A DNA stretch of 64,000 bases, from assembly GCA_964342385.1 (NCBI GenBank), contig CAYFGP010000010.1, positions 21,154 to 85,153 of the forward strand. Direction: 5' to 3'. Both the position numbers and the translations under genes were made by a program. Every line of letters begins with the position of its first letter. Position 1 is the first letter of the stretch. Source of the stretch: Oceanospirillum sp964342385 (GTDB lineage: Bacteria; Pseudomonadota; Gammaproteobacteria; Pseudomonadales; Halomonadaceae). This document shows, in pieces, positions 50,501-60,575 of this stretch. Below the pieces are notes generated by a model. That model had not been told where the DNA came from and did not search any database. It saw only the letters and a list, made by a program, of their open reading frames with translations.

Positions 50501-50899
50501 ATGACCTATTGCACTCGTCAGGATCTTATTGATCGTTTTGGTGAAGGCGCAATTGGAGAGCTTGAGTTTGGCAATCCTAATGCCGTGGCTGAAGCCATTG
50601 ACGATGCGGGTGCTTTGATTGATGGCTATGTGGGGGGGCGTTATCCCCTGCCACTGGCGGAAGTACCTGCCATTCTCAAACGGGCGGCACGGGATATAGT
50701 GCGTTACTCACTGGCTCTTGATCCTGAAGAAACAGTGACCAGGCGACGTGATGAAGCCATTTCATATTTGAAGGATTTGGCACAAGGCAAAGCCACCTTG
50801 GGTGTGCCCCAAGAAGCGGAGCCGGAAAGTTTGGATACGGCAGAGATGCAGAATGATGGCCATGTGTTTAGCCGGACCAATACCAAAGGATTCATCTGA
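50501..50899 (+). CDS. DUF1320-family protein (Mu gp36), head-tail connector
   Basis: A 132-residue protein. MTYCTRQDLIDRFGEGAIGE, DDAGALIDGYVGGRYPLPLA and ILKRAARDIVRYSLALDPEE are typical of the DUF1320 connector family, a helical adaptor at the capsid vertex. Confidence 0.92.
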   Translation: MTYCTRQDLIDRFGEGAIGELEFGNPNAVAEAIDDAGALIDGYVGGRYPLPLAEVPAILKRAARDIVRYSLALDPEETVTRRRDEAISYLKDLAQGKATLGVPQEAEPESLDTAEMQNDGHVFSRTNTKGFI

Positions 50900-51327
50900 T
50901 GCTGGCATCCACTGAAGCCCATATTGAGTCGATTGCTGATAGTCCGATTGATCGGGTTGGATCGGCCATCAGTATGGCAGCGGTGACAGATCGGGCGCCT
51001 AATGCCGGTGTGAGCTGCTATGTGGTGCCGGTGGCTGAATCGCCAGCGGGTAATACTCGGGTTTCGGGTCGAGCGTTGCAGAAAGTGCAAGTCACTGTGG
51101 GGGTGGTTTTCGCAATCCGCACGCTCAATGACCCGGATGGTGAACGTGGATCAGCCAAGCTGGAAACCGCCCGAGATGCGGTGCGTGATGCGCTGTTTGG
51201 CTGGCAACCTGACGATGCTGATGTGGGTTATCTGCTGTCGGCCAGTGGCCTAATCAGGATGGATAAAAATGTCATCTGGTGGATTGATCGCTATCAAACG
51301 CAGATCCAGCGCCGGGCAAAAGTTTAG
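50899..51327 (+). CDS. Phage tail terminator-like protein (Mu gp37-like)
   Basis: A 142-residue protein with an alpha-beta layout and the sequence VTVGVVFAIRTLNDPDGERG, ARDAVRDALFGWQPDDA, YLLSASGLIRMDKNVIWWID, a known pattern of tail terminator/gp37 proteins. It overlaps the gp36-like stop by one base (ATG in TGATG). Confidence 0.82.
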   Translation: MLASTEAHIESIADSPIDRVGSAISMAAVTDRAPNAGVSCYVVPVAESPAGNTRVSGRALQKVQVTVGVVFAIRTLNDPDGERGSAKLETARDAVRDALFGWQPDDADVGYLLSASGLIRMDKNVIWWIDRYQTQIQRRAKV

Positions 51328-51339
51328 GAGTAGTAATTT

Positions 51340-52497
51340 ATGAGCGGTAACAGTTCAAAACGCCGTTATGTCGCTGTCGGTCTTGAGAACCCTGACGGCT
51401 CATTAAACGGATCGATGTATCTGCTGGAAACATTAAGCGGCATGTCATTTAAGCCTGCCGGTGATGTGAAAAAACGTGATGTGGTACGCCCAACCATGAC
51501 CAATACGGGCAGTCGTATTGGTGCGAAAAACTGGGATCTGAGCCTCCCTGTTGAAGCGATTGGTGGTGGCTTAAATGCCAATGTCGTACAAGACCCGGCG
51601 ATGCATCCACTGCTGTTGGCCAGTGGCATGGTGGCTGAAGCAGCCGCTGTAATCCATGTGACAGCCCTGTCGGGTGTGCCTAAATTCGGCACCGAGCTGA
51701 CCAATACCACTACACCCGGTGTCGTGGGCACTATCGCACATGTGGTTGTAAATGCCAGTGATCCGACAATGGCCTCTTTATATGTGCGTAATCTGCAGAA
51801 TGCTCCGGTAGCCGCTGATGCTCTGGCTGTGGATGGTCAAACCGCAACAACAGCCAGCATTGATGATGCGATCTGCTACCGACCTGAGTCTGATCGGACC
51901 CTATATCCAAGTCTGATGGCTCATTGTCATTATGATAGTCAGCGCCGCATTGCGACTCGCACGCTTGTTGATTGGTCGTTTGACTGGCAAGCCGGTGATG
52001 TGGGCAAGTTTAGTTTCTCAGCGAAAGGTCTTTACCAGACACCGACTAATGAGACGCTGCCATCGCCTATCTATCCTGAACTGGAACCGCCGATTGCTGA
52101 GTCTGCAGCTCTTACCCTGGGTAACTATCCCACTAATAGCGGCACAATCGAAAAGCTGAGTATTAAATTTGGCGCGTCGATTGTGGCAGTGCCCGATATC
52201 AACAGCCCTAATGGCCGTGATAGCTACCGCATTGATGGTCGTAACACGACGGGCAGTATTGATCCTGAGTCTGTAATGCTGAGTGCGTTTAACCCATTCA
52301 CCATGTGGGAGAACGGCGAGAAAGCAGCAATATTCTGCACCATCGGTAGTACACCGGGTGAGCGTATATCTGCTCTGGTTCCAGGTGCTCAGTTTACTGG
52401 AATCAGCGATAAGGAACGTGCCGGATCGGACGCCTATGATCTGCCCTTTGACTGTACTGGCCAGAACGACGACGAAGTTTACCTATTTTTCCATTAA
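51340..52497 (+). CDS. Major tail (tube) protein
   Basis: A 385-residue beta-rich protein between the tail terminator and the tail chaperones, the place of the tail tube gene in siphophages. A tail tube domain is seen at the N-terminus (YLLETLSGMSFKPAGDVKKR), and FDWQAGDVGKFSFSAKGLYQ in the middle is usual for tube proteins. The long size suggests an extra Ig-like surface domain. AGGAG precedes the ATG. No sheath gene is adjacent. Confidence 0.78.
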   Translation: MSGNSSKRRYVAVGLENPDGSLNGSMYLLETLSGMSFKPAGDVKKRDVVRPTMTNTGSRIGAKNWDLSLPVEAIGGGLNANVVQDPAMHPLLLASGMVAEAAAVIHVTALSGVPKFGTELTNTTTPGVVGTIAHVVVNASDPTMASLYVRNLQNAPVAADALAVDGQTATTASIDDAICYRPESDRTLYPSLMAHCHYDSQRRIATRTLVDWSFDWQAGDVGKFSFSAKGLYQTPTNETLPSPIYPELEPPIAESAALTLGNYPTNSGTIEKLSIKFGASIVAVPDINSPNGRDSYRIDGRNTTGSIDPESVMLSAFNPFTMWENGEKAAIFCTIGSTPGERISALVPGAQFTGISDKERAGSDAYDLPFDCTGQNDDEVYLFFH

Positions 52498-52612
52498 CCG
52501 CTATCAGCGGCTGATTTACGAATTTCAAATTATCTATATATAGAAGCAGGAGTTGGCTATGACACTCGAATCCTGGTTACTCATGTTTCTACTCTTTACC
52601 TGGAGAAAACCC

Positions 52613-52939
52613 ATGGCTTTAAAAATTAATGCGGCTCGTACTTTTGATGCACCTGTAACCGTGCATTTCCATGATGATAATGGTCAACCAGCGAAGGGCA
52701 CATTTGGTGCCAAATTCAAGGTCATGCCCACGGATTCCCTGAAAGACAGTGATGACTCATTTCTGGATCACGTATTGGTCAGTGTCAACGAATCCGAGTT
52801 GGAACTGATTGGTGAAGATGGCCAGCGCCTGACGGGTGAAGCTCTGCTGAGTGCGGTGAAAGTTGATCCATCCATTAGCTTGGCCATTGTGACTGCTTAT
52901 AACGAGCAAGTCGCAAAAAAGAACCTCAAGCGAACTTAA
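52613..52939 (+). CDS. Tail assembly chaperone, short form (gpG-type)
   Basis: A 108-residue protein from the ATG behind GGAG; the ORF extends upstream without support. It covers MALKINAARTFDAPVTVHFH to NEQVAKKNLKRT. It stands just before the tape measure, the place of tail assembly chaperones, and holds near its end the slippery heptamer A-AAA-AAG for a -1 frameshift into the next frame. Confidence 0.82.
   Translation: MALKINAARTFDAPVTVHFHDDNGQPAKGTFGAKFKVMPTDSLKDSDDSFLDHVLVSVNESELELIGEDGQRLTGEALLSAVKVDPSISLAIVTAYNEQVAKKNLKRT
52915..52921 (+). other. Programmed -1 frameshift site A_AAA_AAG
   Basis: The heptamer is in the right phase (GCA AAA AAG in frame 0). After a -1 shift the ribosome reads EPQANLIAAAKYWAQSAMAG straight into the downstream frame with no stop, giving a fused chaperone. 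The zero frame stops 15 bases later. Confidence 0.85.
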
Positions 52940-52971
52940 TCGCGGCGGCTAAGTATTGGGCGCAATCGGCT

Positions 52972-53301
52972 ATGGCCGGTGCGCCTGCCGATGATAAAGA
53001 GCTTGATCAGATGTTTGGTGAAGAAGTCGCCAGCCAGATTAAGCAACGCCGCAAAAAGTCAGAACCTGACGATTTCTTAGTATTACCCGAAAACTGGCCA
53101 GCGGTGCAGCTGCTGCAATCTGTCGGCAGCTGCTGGCAGTACGCCCCAATGTCTGGCCAGGTGCTGGGATTGAATTACCAGGCTGTTGACGTTGTGATCC
53201 GCCGTGGTGGCCATGAACCATTTGAGTCAGAAAACTGGCACCGGTTCCAGGTGCTGGAGTCTGTCGCCAAATCAGAGTTAAACCGTCTGTCAAAGAGCTG
53301 A
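52972..53301 (+). CDS. Tail assembly chaperone, frameshift extension (DUF1799)
   Basis: A 109-residue frame that begins in the ORF sense at ATG 52972 but is open from the slippery site, so it is most likely made only as the C-terminal part of a fusion. ENWPAVQLLQSVGSCWQYAP and GLNYQAVDVVIRR match DUF1799, the T-part family. No ribosome site is seen before the ATG. The fusion would coat the tape measure during tail building. Confidence 0.85.
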   Translation: MAGAPADDKELDQMFGEEVASQIKQRRKKSEPDDFLVLPENWPAVQLLQSVGSCWQYAPMSGQVLGLNYQAVDVVIRRGGHEPFESENWHRFQVLESVAKSELNRLSKS

Positions 53302-53304
53302 TGC

Positions 53305-56300
53305 ATGTCTAATCCTAACGATCTCCAGCTTACCCTCTCGCTTCGTGCTACCGACCAAGGCTTGGTCGGTACAGTGCGTGAGGCGGCTAATGAAGCTGAT
53401 AAGCTGAACAAAAAGCTGAATCAGGCAGCGGGATCAACTCAGGGATTTTCTGAAGAAGCATCTAAAGCGGATACCCATACGGATGGGTTATCTCAATCCA
53501 TGAAAGAGGGTGCAACCTCCGCTTCAGACTTGTCTGACTCTCTGGATGATGCAAAAGGCGAAGCTGGTCAGCTGGATAAAAATCTCGATCAGGCTGGTAA
53601 AACGACTCAGAAATTCTCAGGTCATACCAAAAAAGCTGACAAAGATACTGATAGTTTTGCTAAAAAGCTGGGTGGTGGTGCCATTACAGCCGCTCAGTGG
53701 GCTGCAGGTATCGCTGCTGCCGGTGCGGCTGTCGGCGGTTTTGTTGTTGCTGTGAATACTGATGCGATTAGACAAACAGATATGTTTGCTGAATCGCTCG
53801 GTATGTCTACCCAAGTGATGACGGAATGGGAGTATGCCGCTGAAACGATGGGTATGACCAATGATCAGCTACAGCAAACATTCCAAGATGTATCTGACAA
53901 AATTGGTGACCTTGCGGCAACTGGAGGCGGTGAGGCCGTCGATGTTTTTGAGACAATGAATGTACAGCTCGGTGAGCTGATGGCTATGTCGCCGGATCAA
54001 CAGATATTGGCCATAGCTGATGCTATGGAAGATGTGAATCAGCATCAGAAAGTCTTCTTTATGGAGTCTTTAGCAAACCAATCTACTCGACTCCTTCCTT
54101 TATTAAAAGATAATGCTGCACTACTAAAACGCCTGCAGTTAGAAGCCCAAGTCTTGGGTATATCCATCAGTGATATCGATGCGGCCAAAGTGACTCAAGC
54201 TGGCGTTGCTATGGGTAAAGTTAAAGGACTTATCCAGGGCGCGGCTAACGAAGCCACCATTGCACTGGCACCTGTACTAACCGGCATTGCTGATTCGTTG
54301 GTTGATTCGGCTGTTGAAGCCGGTGGTTTTGAGTCGGCTATGATCGGCGCTGTTGATACCAGTGTTACCGGTATTGGCCATGTCCTGGATGTTGGCCAAC
54401 AGTTCCTGATATGGGGAACGCAGGCCCAGATCGGGCTGCTCACCGTTGGCCAGTACGGTACGGCAGCGATGGCCGGTATTGCTGATACGACTGCGGCTCT
54501 AATCAATCTATCTCTCTACCCTATGCAACAAACTATCGCATGGATCATTGATCAGCTGGCTGGCTTGGTTGAGCTAGGGGCTAGTCTGGGAGGTCCATTC
54601 GCAGATTCGTTTTCAGAAGCCAGTGCCTGGCTAAAAACATTCTCTGGTGATGTCGAACAGTTTCATGTAACCGGTGCAGATATCATCGCTCTCAATGAGC
54701 AGATGCAAACCAGTCTTGCGAATGCAGCGACTGAACTGGACACATTGTTGAATACCGGTGCGCCGTCTGAAGATCTGAAAGCGTGGGTTCAAGGGTTAAG
54801 GGAAGAGTCAGAGCAAGCCGCTCAGGCTCAGGTTGATCTGCGCGCAGAATCTACGAAAACCGGTGAGATTGTTGGTACTGGTGTAGACGTTGATCCATAC
54901 GCGAAGCTGAATAAGGAGTTAAAAGAACAGCTCGCATTGGTCGGCCTGACCGCTCGTGAAGTCGCAATAGAAACGAATCTGCGCAAACTCAATGCTGATG
55001 CGACAAAAGAGCAGAAAGATGAGATTACACGTCTGACAAACGAACTGTATGACGCTCAAGAGAAAGAATCTCTGGCTGACGCCTTGTTTGATATTGATGC
55101 TAACGACCTCGAAAAACAGATGCAGCCACTGTTGGATCAGATTGATTATCTGAAGGAGCAGATGGCGTTTGATGGTATGTCAGGCGAGATGAAAAAGAAC
55201 ATCGGCGATGGCATCAAGCAATTAAAGGACGATGTTGATCAGGTCAAATTCGATCACATTACAGACAATGCTAAAGATGGTCTTCGTAGCATTCAGACGA
55301 TGACTGAGGAAGGCTCGAAAGGCTATCAGGCATTAGGTATCGCAGTTAATGCGATATCAGCAGTACAGGCGGTTCAAGCTGTTGTTCTACAGCTGTCATC
55401 TGGCGATCCATACACCGTTTTTGCTCGTGCAGCTGCAGCCGCTGCAGCAGTCGCGTCGTTAGGCTTTTCGATTTCTGGTTTTGGTGGCTCAGATTCAAAA
55501 CCCACAATGTCCTCTGAGCAAATCGGTTTTGAAACAGCCAAGCTCGATAACGAGTCAGTGGTCAGCCGATTAGATCAGCAGATTGAGTTGTTGGAGGCTA
55601 TCGAGCGTAATGGTTCTGCTGCAGCGATCAATGTTGACCTGGCGGCAGCTGAGTACCAGGGCGCGATCTTTGAGTGGGTTGAAGACGTTTTTGACTCATC
55701 GCGCATGGGCTATGTCAATGCGATGTTTGATGCCAGCTCATCGGCATGGGCGGCAATCGAAGAGCATTATAAAAACCTTGAGATCGCTAACCCATATGAG
55801 ATTCAAGGCGATCAAATCCGCATTAATGCTGAGCAGTATTATCGTGATCCTAGCGCTCTGATTGCTGTTATTAAAGACATTAGCCAATCCTCTAATGATG
55901 GGTTTAATTACTCTGGGCCGTTTGGTCAGTCAATCGCTGACGAGTATGGCTACGGTGAGGATGCACACGAAGCGTTCCGTGCCGCAATGCGCAGCTCTTT
56001 CACTGAGCTGCAGGGTTACTTAAATGATTGGGCTGTCACGTCAATTGAGTCGCTAACTGATCTGTCAGACGCATCAGAAACCATGAAAGAAAGCTTCGAT
56101 GCGATTACTGGAACGTCTCGCTATGCCACTGAAGAACTGAATGAAGCTTATGCTGCCCTGGATAAAATCTCAGGTGGTGATTATGCGGGCTATCTCGAAG
56201 ACAATATTGATGCTATAGCGAGTGCTGAGGGATGGCTTGAGCAGCTGACAAACAGCTATGACGAGCACGGAAACCAGCTCACAAATTTCCAATTGTTACT

Positions 56301-59193
56301 ATCAAAAGATGTTGAGTTGTTTGAAGATCAGGCCGCTGCTTTAGAGCAATTCAATGCCATTCTGGGCGGCACATTTGAAGGCGGCGCTGAAGAAGCCCTC
56401 AACTTCATGAACAGCATTGAGCTTGTTGCTGAGTCAATGCAGAAAACCCGCGAACTTGAAGACCAGATTTTGGAGTTAACTAACTCTGAGGAATACCTGA
56501 TCACAATGCGTCAGCGTGAACTTGAGACTCTGACAGAATCTCAGCAAGCACTTCAAAAGCAAGTGTGGGCGCTGGAAGATTGGGCTGATGCTGTACAAAT
56601 CGGTGACATGATTGATGATGCGTTACGCCCGCTATCCAGCGCTGAGAGGACCTTAGACAGTGCAAACCGGGCAATGGTTGCCCTCGGTATGACCGGCATC
56701 ACTTATTACGATGCACTGACAATCCTTGATGACTACGATACTGACGCCCTTGTCGGTTTGGCTGATGCTCTCGGTATGTCGTTTGCTGAGATTCAGGAGA
56801 TGATCCAGCAGATCATTAATGGCAACGAGCAAATTACAGGCGGCGGGTCTGGTGTGTTGTCTGTCGCTGATGCAGAGGCGGCAGTAGATGCAGCTACAAT
56901 CGAGTTGTCAGATGCTGAGGATGCAGTGTGGAATTTTGCTGATGTTATCAACGAATCATTTGGCGGTGTGATCCCGACGATTGATGAGTTTAACGCGGCG
57001 TTTGGTGATATGGGCTCTGATGAGCTGGCAACAATTAAATCAACATATTCTGATCTGATTGATCAGATCGGCGGGCTGCCAGACTCTATCGGTGAGTTAC
57101 GTGAGAATTATTTTGATCAGTTTGATTCGATGGAGCTTGTCAAACCCACAGAGGGGATTGCGAAGCAGATCAGTGATGTCTATGAGGAGTTTCTGGGGCG
57201 ATTGCCGGATGCTGATGGGCTTGATTATTGGCTGACCGAGTTCAATAACGGCGTTAGCTTTGAATCTATAACTGACAGTATTACGGGTGGCATTGAGGCC
57301 GCTTTATATGACGCGGGCGGCATTAATCTTGATGTCTTTGATGCTTTTGATGAAGTCTTTGGCCGATTACCAACCCAGCAAGAGCTGAATGACGCATTTG
57401 CTGATATTGGGCTGGGTGCGAGTATACAAGATGTTATCAATGATCTAATGAGCACAACTGAAGCAACGTTGTACGATCAGTTCAAGGATCTTGAGGGGGA
57501 TTATAGTCATTATCTTGATTCTGCTGCAGATAGCGATGGTCCGGCTGGTTTAGGCATCGCTTTGCAGCAATTGGAAACGGCAAAGGTCAACCTCGGTGCG
57601 GCTCAAACATCGTTAAGTAATGCGATGGCCAGCGGCACGGAATCAGTGGCTGACTCAACGAACAACGCTGCTATCAGTTTTCTAAACAGTATTAAAAATG
57701 AGCTGGGCGGGTTTGATCTCGATGGTGAAGACCTGGAGCAGTATGAGCTGGATCTGTGGTATAGCAACATGGTTGCTCAGGCGAATGAACTGGGTGTTGA
57801 GCTGACACAGTTAAATGAGCTGTACGGCAAGAAGCAAGTTGCTATCACTGAAAAATACGCTGATGAAGCCGCAGAAGCGCTACAGAAAGCATTGGACTTT
57901 GATGCAAATATTCAGAGCCAGATTGATTCATTTGGGCTGGATGGTGAAAGGCTTGAACTGTTCCAGCTGAATGAATGGCGTGATGCTCAGATTAAGCAAG
58001 CGGAAAAGGTTGGTGGCGACGTAGAGTTGATTGAAGAGCTTTACGGCAAGAAGCGTGTATCTATTGTTGAGAAATACGCTGATGAAGCAGCGGAAGCTGC
58101 TCAAAAGGCCGCAGAGCAGCTCGTTGAAGATGCAGGGTTAAACGATTATCTGCAGTCTGTCTCTGATTACGTTGAAGATCAGAGCAAAATCATCCGGGAC
58201 AGCTACAGTGATCAAGTCGCAATAATTGAGCAATGGCAGGATGTAGCCAAAGATTTACGTAATTATGTCGAGCAGATCCGGTTGTCAGAACTCAGTCCAT
58301 TAGGTCCGGGCGAGAAATTAGAAGAAGCCCAAACTAACTTTGCTCAGCTGCTAATACAAGCCGAAGCTGGAGATCTTGAAGCAGCAAGTAAGTTGACCGG
58401 TGCGGCTGATACCTATCTGAATTTATCTGATCAGTACTATGGTCGCTCTGACGCATATACGGCTGTATTTAATGATGTGACATCTAGCCTGGATGATTTA
58501 GGCATCGATCTGCTTGCTGCTAATAACCAGGATGCGATTGAGCGCCTGAACGAGCAAATGAAAGGTGAGCTTGAAGACTTAAGCAACTATGCACGCCAAG
58601 AACTCGCATGGGCTCAAGCACAGGCTAACTCGTTGACTGGTATTGAAGGTGCGTTGGGTAGTTGGCCAACGCAGTTTGATGAAATGCTGTCAGGGCTGGC
58701 AGGTGATATCGGCTCAGCTGTTGCGGCGGCTATACCTGATCGTTCATCCGTTTCTGTATCGGTATCAGCGCCGTCTACTCCATATTCACCTGATAAAAAT
58801 GGGAGCTACTGGGATCTAAAAGCAGCTCAGAATATTCCAGGCGGTGCGTCTATCACAGATCCCAATCTACCAGCATTTGCCACTGGTGGTGATCACCTGG
58901 GCGGGTGGCGTATCGTCGGTGAACGTGGCCCAGAGCTGGAAGCCACTGGACCAAGCCGCATTTTCAATGCTATGGATACCCAACGGATACTCTCTGGCGG
59001 CAGTTCTTCTGTCTCCGATCCTGCTCTCTTAGCGCTAATCGAAAGTCTGGTTGCCTCTAATGAGCGTCTGGAAGCTGAAGTGGCGGCATTGCGTTCTGAT
59101 CGATCCCATGCAGATAAAGTCGCAAATAAAAAGCGCGATGATCAGATCAAAGCAACTAAGAAAGTCGGCAAATCAGCTGTGGAGACTGTGTGA
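53305..59193 (+). CDS. Tail tape measure protein
   Basis: The longest gene, 1962 residues; its length sets tail length (by the rough rule of 1.5 Å per residue, near 290 nm, inference). It is mostly helical with Ala/Gln/Glu repeats. A hydrophobic stretch lies near residue 130-150 (ITAAQWAAGIAAAGAAVGGF) and a second near 700-730. A DUF4214-like motif is at about 1290 (VYEEFLGRLPDADGLDYWL) with a weaker one at about 1350. Two tandem repeats of about 65 residues stand at about 1470-1600, each ending EKYADEAAEA. The C-terminus has FATGGDHLGGWRIVGERGPE, common to this group. Confidence 0.93.
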   Translation: MSNPNDLQLTLSLRATDQGLVGTVREAANEADKLNKKLNQAAGSTQGFSEEASKADTHTDGLSQSMKEGATSASDLSDSLDDAKGEAGQLDKNLDQAGKTTQKFSGHTKKADKDTDSFAKKLGGGAITAAQWAAGIAAAGAAVGGFVVAVNTDAIRQTDMFAESLGMSTQVMTEWEYAAETMGMTNDQLQQTFQDVSDKIGDLAATGGGEAVDVFETMNVQLGELMAMSPDQQILAIADAMEDVNQHQKVFFMESLANQSTRLLPLLKDNAALLKRLQLEAQVLGISISDIDAAKVTQAGVAMGKVKGLIQGAANEATIALAPVLTGIADSLVDSAVEAGGFESAMIGAVDTSVTGIGHVLDVGQQFLIWGTQAQIGLLTVGQYGTAAMAGIADTTAALINLSLYPMQQTIAWIIDQLAGLVELGASLGGPFADSFSEASAWLKTFSGDVEQFHVTGADIIALNEQMQTSLANAATELDTLLNTGAPSEDLKAWVQGLREESEQAAQAQVDLRAESTKTGEIVGTGVDVDPYAKLNKELKEQLALVGLTAREVAIETNLRKLNADATKEQKDEITRLTNELYDAQEKESLADALFDIDANDLEKQMQPLLDQIDYLKEQMAFDGMSGEMKKNIGDGIKQLKDDVDQVKFDHITDNAKDGLRSIQTMTEEGSKGYQALGIAVNAISAVQAVQAVVLQLSSGDPYTVFARAAAAAAAVASLGFSISGFGGSDSKPTMSSEQIGFETAKLDNESVVSRLDQQIELLEAIERNGSAAAINVDLAAAEYQGAIFEWVEDVFDSSRMGYVNAMFDASSSAWAAIEEHYKNLEIANPYEIQGDQIRINAEQYYRDPSALIAVIKDISQSSNDGFNYSGPFGQSIADEYGYGEDAHEAFRAAMRSSFTELQGYLNDWAVTSIESLTDLSDASETMKESFDAITGTSRYATEELNEAYAALDKISGGDYAGYLEDNIDAIASAEGWLEQLTNSYDEHGNQLTNFQLLLSKDVELFEDQAAALEQFNAILGGTFEGGAEEALNFMNSIELVAESMQKTRELEDQILELTNSEEYLITMRQRELETLTESQQALQKQVWALEDWADAVQIGDMIDDALRPLSSAERTLDSANRAMVALGMTGITYYDALTILDDYDTDALVGLADALGMSFAEIQEMIQQIINGNEQITGGGSGVLSVADAEAAVDAATIELSDAEDAVWNFADVINESFGGVIPTIDEFNAAFGDMGSDELATIKSTYSDLIDQIGGLPDSIGELRENYFDQFDSMELVKPTEGIAKQISDVYEEFLGRLPDADGLDYWLTEFNNGVSFESITDSITGGIEAALYDAGGINLDVFDAFDEVFGRLPTQQELNDAFADIGLGASIQDVINDLMSTTEATLYDQFKDLEGDYSHYLDSAADSDGPAGLGIALQQLETAKVNLGAAQTSLSNAMASGTESVADSTNNAAISFLNSIKNELGGFDLDGEDLEQYELDLWYSNMVAQANELGVELTQLNELYGKKQVAITEKYADEAAEALQKALDFDANIQSQIDSFGLDGERLELFQLNEWRDAQIKQAEKVGGDVELIEELYGKKRVSIVEKYADEAAEAAQKAAEQLVEDAGLNDYLQSVSDYVEDQSKIIRDSYSDQVAIIEQWQDVAKDLRNYVEQIRLSELSPLGPGEKLEEAQTNFAQLLIQAEAGDLEAASKLTGAADTYLNLSDQYYGRSDAYTAVFNDVTSSLDDLGIDLLAANNQDAIERLNEQMKGELEDLSNYARQELAWAQAQANSLTGIEGALGSWPTQFDEMLSGLAGDIGSAVAAAIPDRSSVSVSVSAPSTPYSPDKNGSYWDLKAAQNIPGGASITDPNLPAFATGGDHLGGWRIVGERGPELEATGPSRIFNAMDTQRILSGGSSSVSDPALLALIESLVASNERLEAEVAALRSDRSHADKVANKKRDDQIKATKKVGKSAVETV

Positions 59194-60575
59194 TGAGTAT
59201 TTCTGAATCACAGTATGAAGCATGGCTGAACAGATCGAATTCTGAGCGAGTCGTATTAGTCGAGCTGCATCATAGCAATGGTGTTGAGTATATCGCCAAC
59301 CGCCCTTACATCAGCCACCCCACTGACACGCTGGCCAATCAACCGTTTAACGATGTGTTAAAGGACGTTGCTGATGTGACGACTCGCATTGATGGCCAAG
59401 TCGAATTGGGTGATATCGAGTTGATCGATGATGGCTCATTGTCTGGTTGGGTCGATAGAAAATGGCGTGGACATGAAGTTGTATTGCGGCTGGGTGATGC
59501 ATCGTGGTCGTATGACGATTTCAGGATCATAGCCCGTCAGATTAATGGCGGCCTATCCTCTTATCGCCGTGGTCAGATCGTGTTCGACGTCTATGATCAA
59601 ACTGCTCTGTTAGACACGCCGATTCAGCGCCCTGTGCTATCCGAAACCGATGACAGACCACAGCCTTTAATTCTAGGGCAAGTCATTGGAGCTCAAGCAA
59701 CACAGATCTCTACGCAAACGCTGCTTTATCAGTTTAGCTGGCTGCCGGTGACGTCTCTCACTGTACGTGACGGCAATGGCCCTGTAATGAGCCACACCCC
59801 GGACCTGGCCAATGGTCAATTTACTCTGTCAGCTTACACGCCACGCAATGTCATTTGTGAAGTCACGGAACCACACACGACTGCGATCAGCATCATTCAA
59901 TGGGTGGCGGATCACTACAACATGACACTGGCCAATGGCATCAGTTTGCCTGGCTACTCTCTGGGCCTTAGATACGATGGCGAAGTGACCGGCAGACAAA
60001 TCCTTGATGACGTTTGCCGTTCCCTGGGCGCTAAATGGCAGATCGATCTTATTGGTGAGCTAACGGTTCAGTTGTTAACTGTACCGGACCAAGGGCAACC
60101 TGCAGACGTACAAATCTACGCTGATGACATTGAGCTAGATGGTATTGAGCTGATCAATACCGATGAGCCGTTTACGTTGTTGGCTGTTAACTATGCCCGC
60201 AACTACAGCCCAATGAGTGAGGTCGCTGGTTCTATTAATGATAGTGACCCAGCGTTGGCAAAGCGCCTACGTACTGAGTGGGAAGTCGCAAAATCTGAGC
60301 AATCTCTGCCTAGCTATCCTCTGGCTATAGATCAGGAGATAGATACTAACCTGGTGAATCAAGCTGATGCTGAAGCAGAGCGTGATCGCCGTTTGGGCAT
60401 TCGCAATCAGCGCAGAGATACCTGGTCATTGAGCGCATTTATCACATCAACAAAAGCCGTTGTCGGTGCATCTGTCGAGGTCCATCACCCCTACGTGACT
60501 GGTCGTATTGGCCGCATCATCAGCACTCGAATGTCACCTATATCTGATCGTATTGAGCTGGAGGTTTGGTACTGA
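59193..60575 (+). CDS. Phage tail tip protein
   Basis: A 460-residue protein that starts in the tape measure stop (TGATG). It has a beta-rich layout (VELHHSNGVEYIANRPYISH, LSSYRRGQIVFDVYDQTALL, and TGRQILDDVCRSLGAKWQID). Genes at this place in B3/D3112-type phages code for distal tail/tip proteins that join the fibres. The exact role cannot be read. Confidence 0.75.
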   Translation: MSISESQYEAWLNRSNSERVVLVELHHSNGVEYIANRPYISHPTDTLANQPFNDVLKDVADVTTRIDGQVELGDIELIDDGSLSGWVDRKWRGHEVVLRLGDASWSYDDFRIIARQINGGLSSYRRGQIVFDVYDQTALLDTPIQRPVLSETDDRPQPLILGQVIGAQATQISTQTLLYQFSWLPVTSLTVRDGNGPVMSHTPDLANGQFTLSAYTPRNVICEVTEPHTTAISIIQWVADHYNMTLANGISLPGYSLGLRYDGEVTGRQILDDVCRSLGAKWQIDLIGELTVQLLTVPDQGQPADVQIYADDIELDGIELINTDEPFTLLAVNYARNYSPMSEVAGSINDSDPALAKRLRTEWEVAKSEQSLPSYPLAIDQEIDTNLVNQADAEAERDRRLGIRNQRRDTWSLSAFITSTKAVVGASVEVHHPYVTGRIGRIISTRMSPISDRIELEVWY

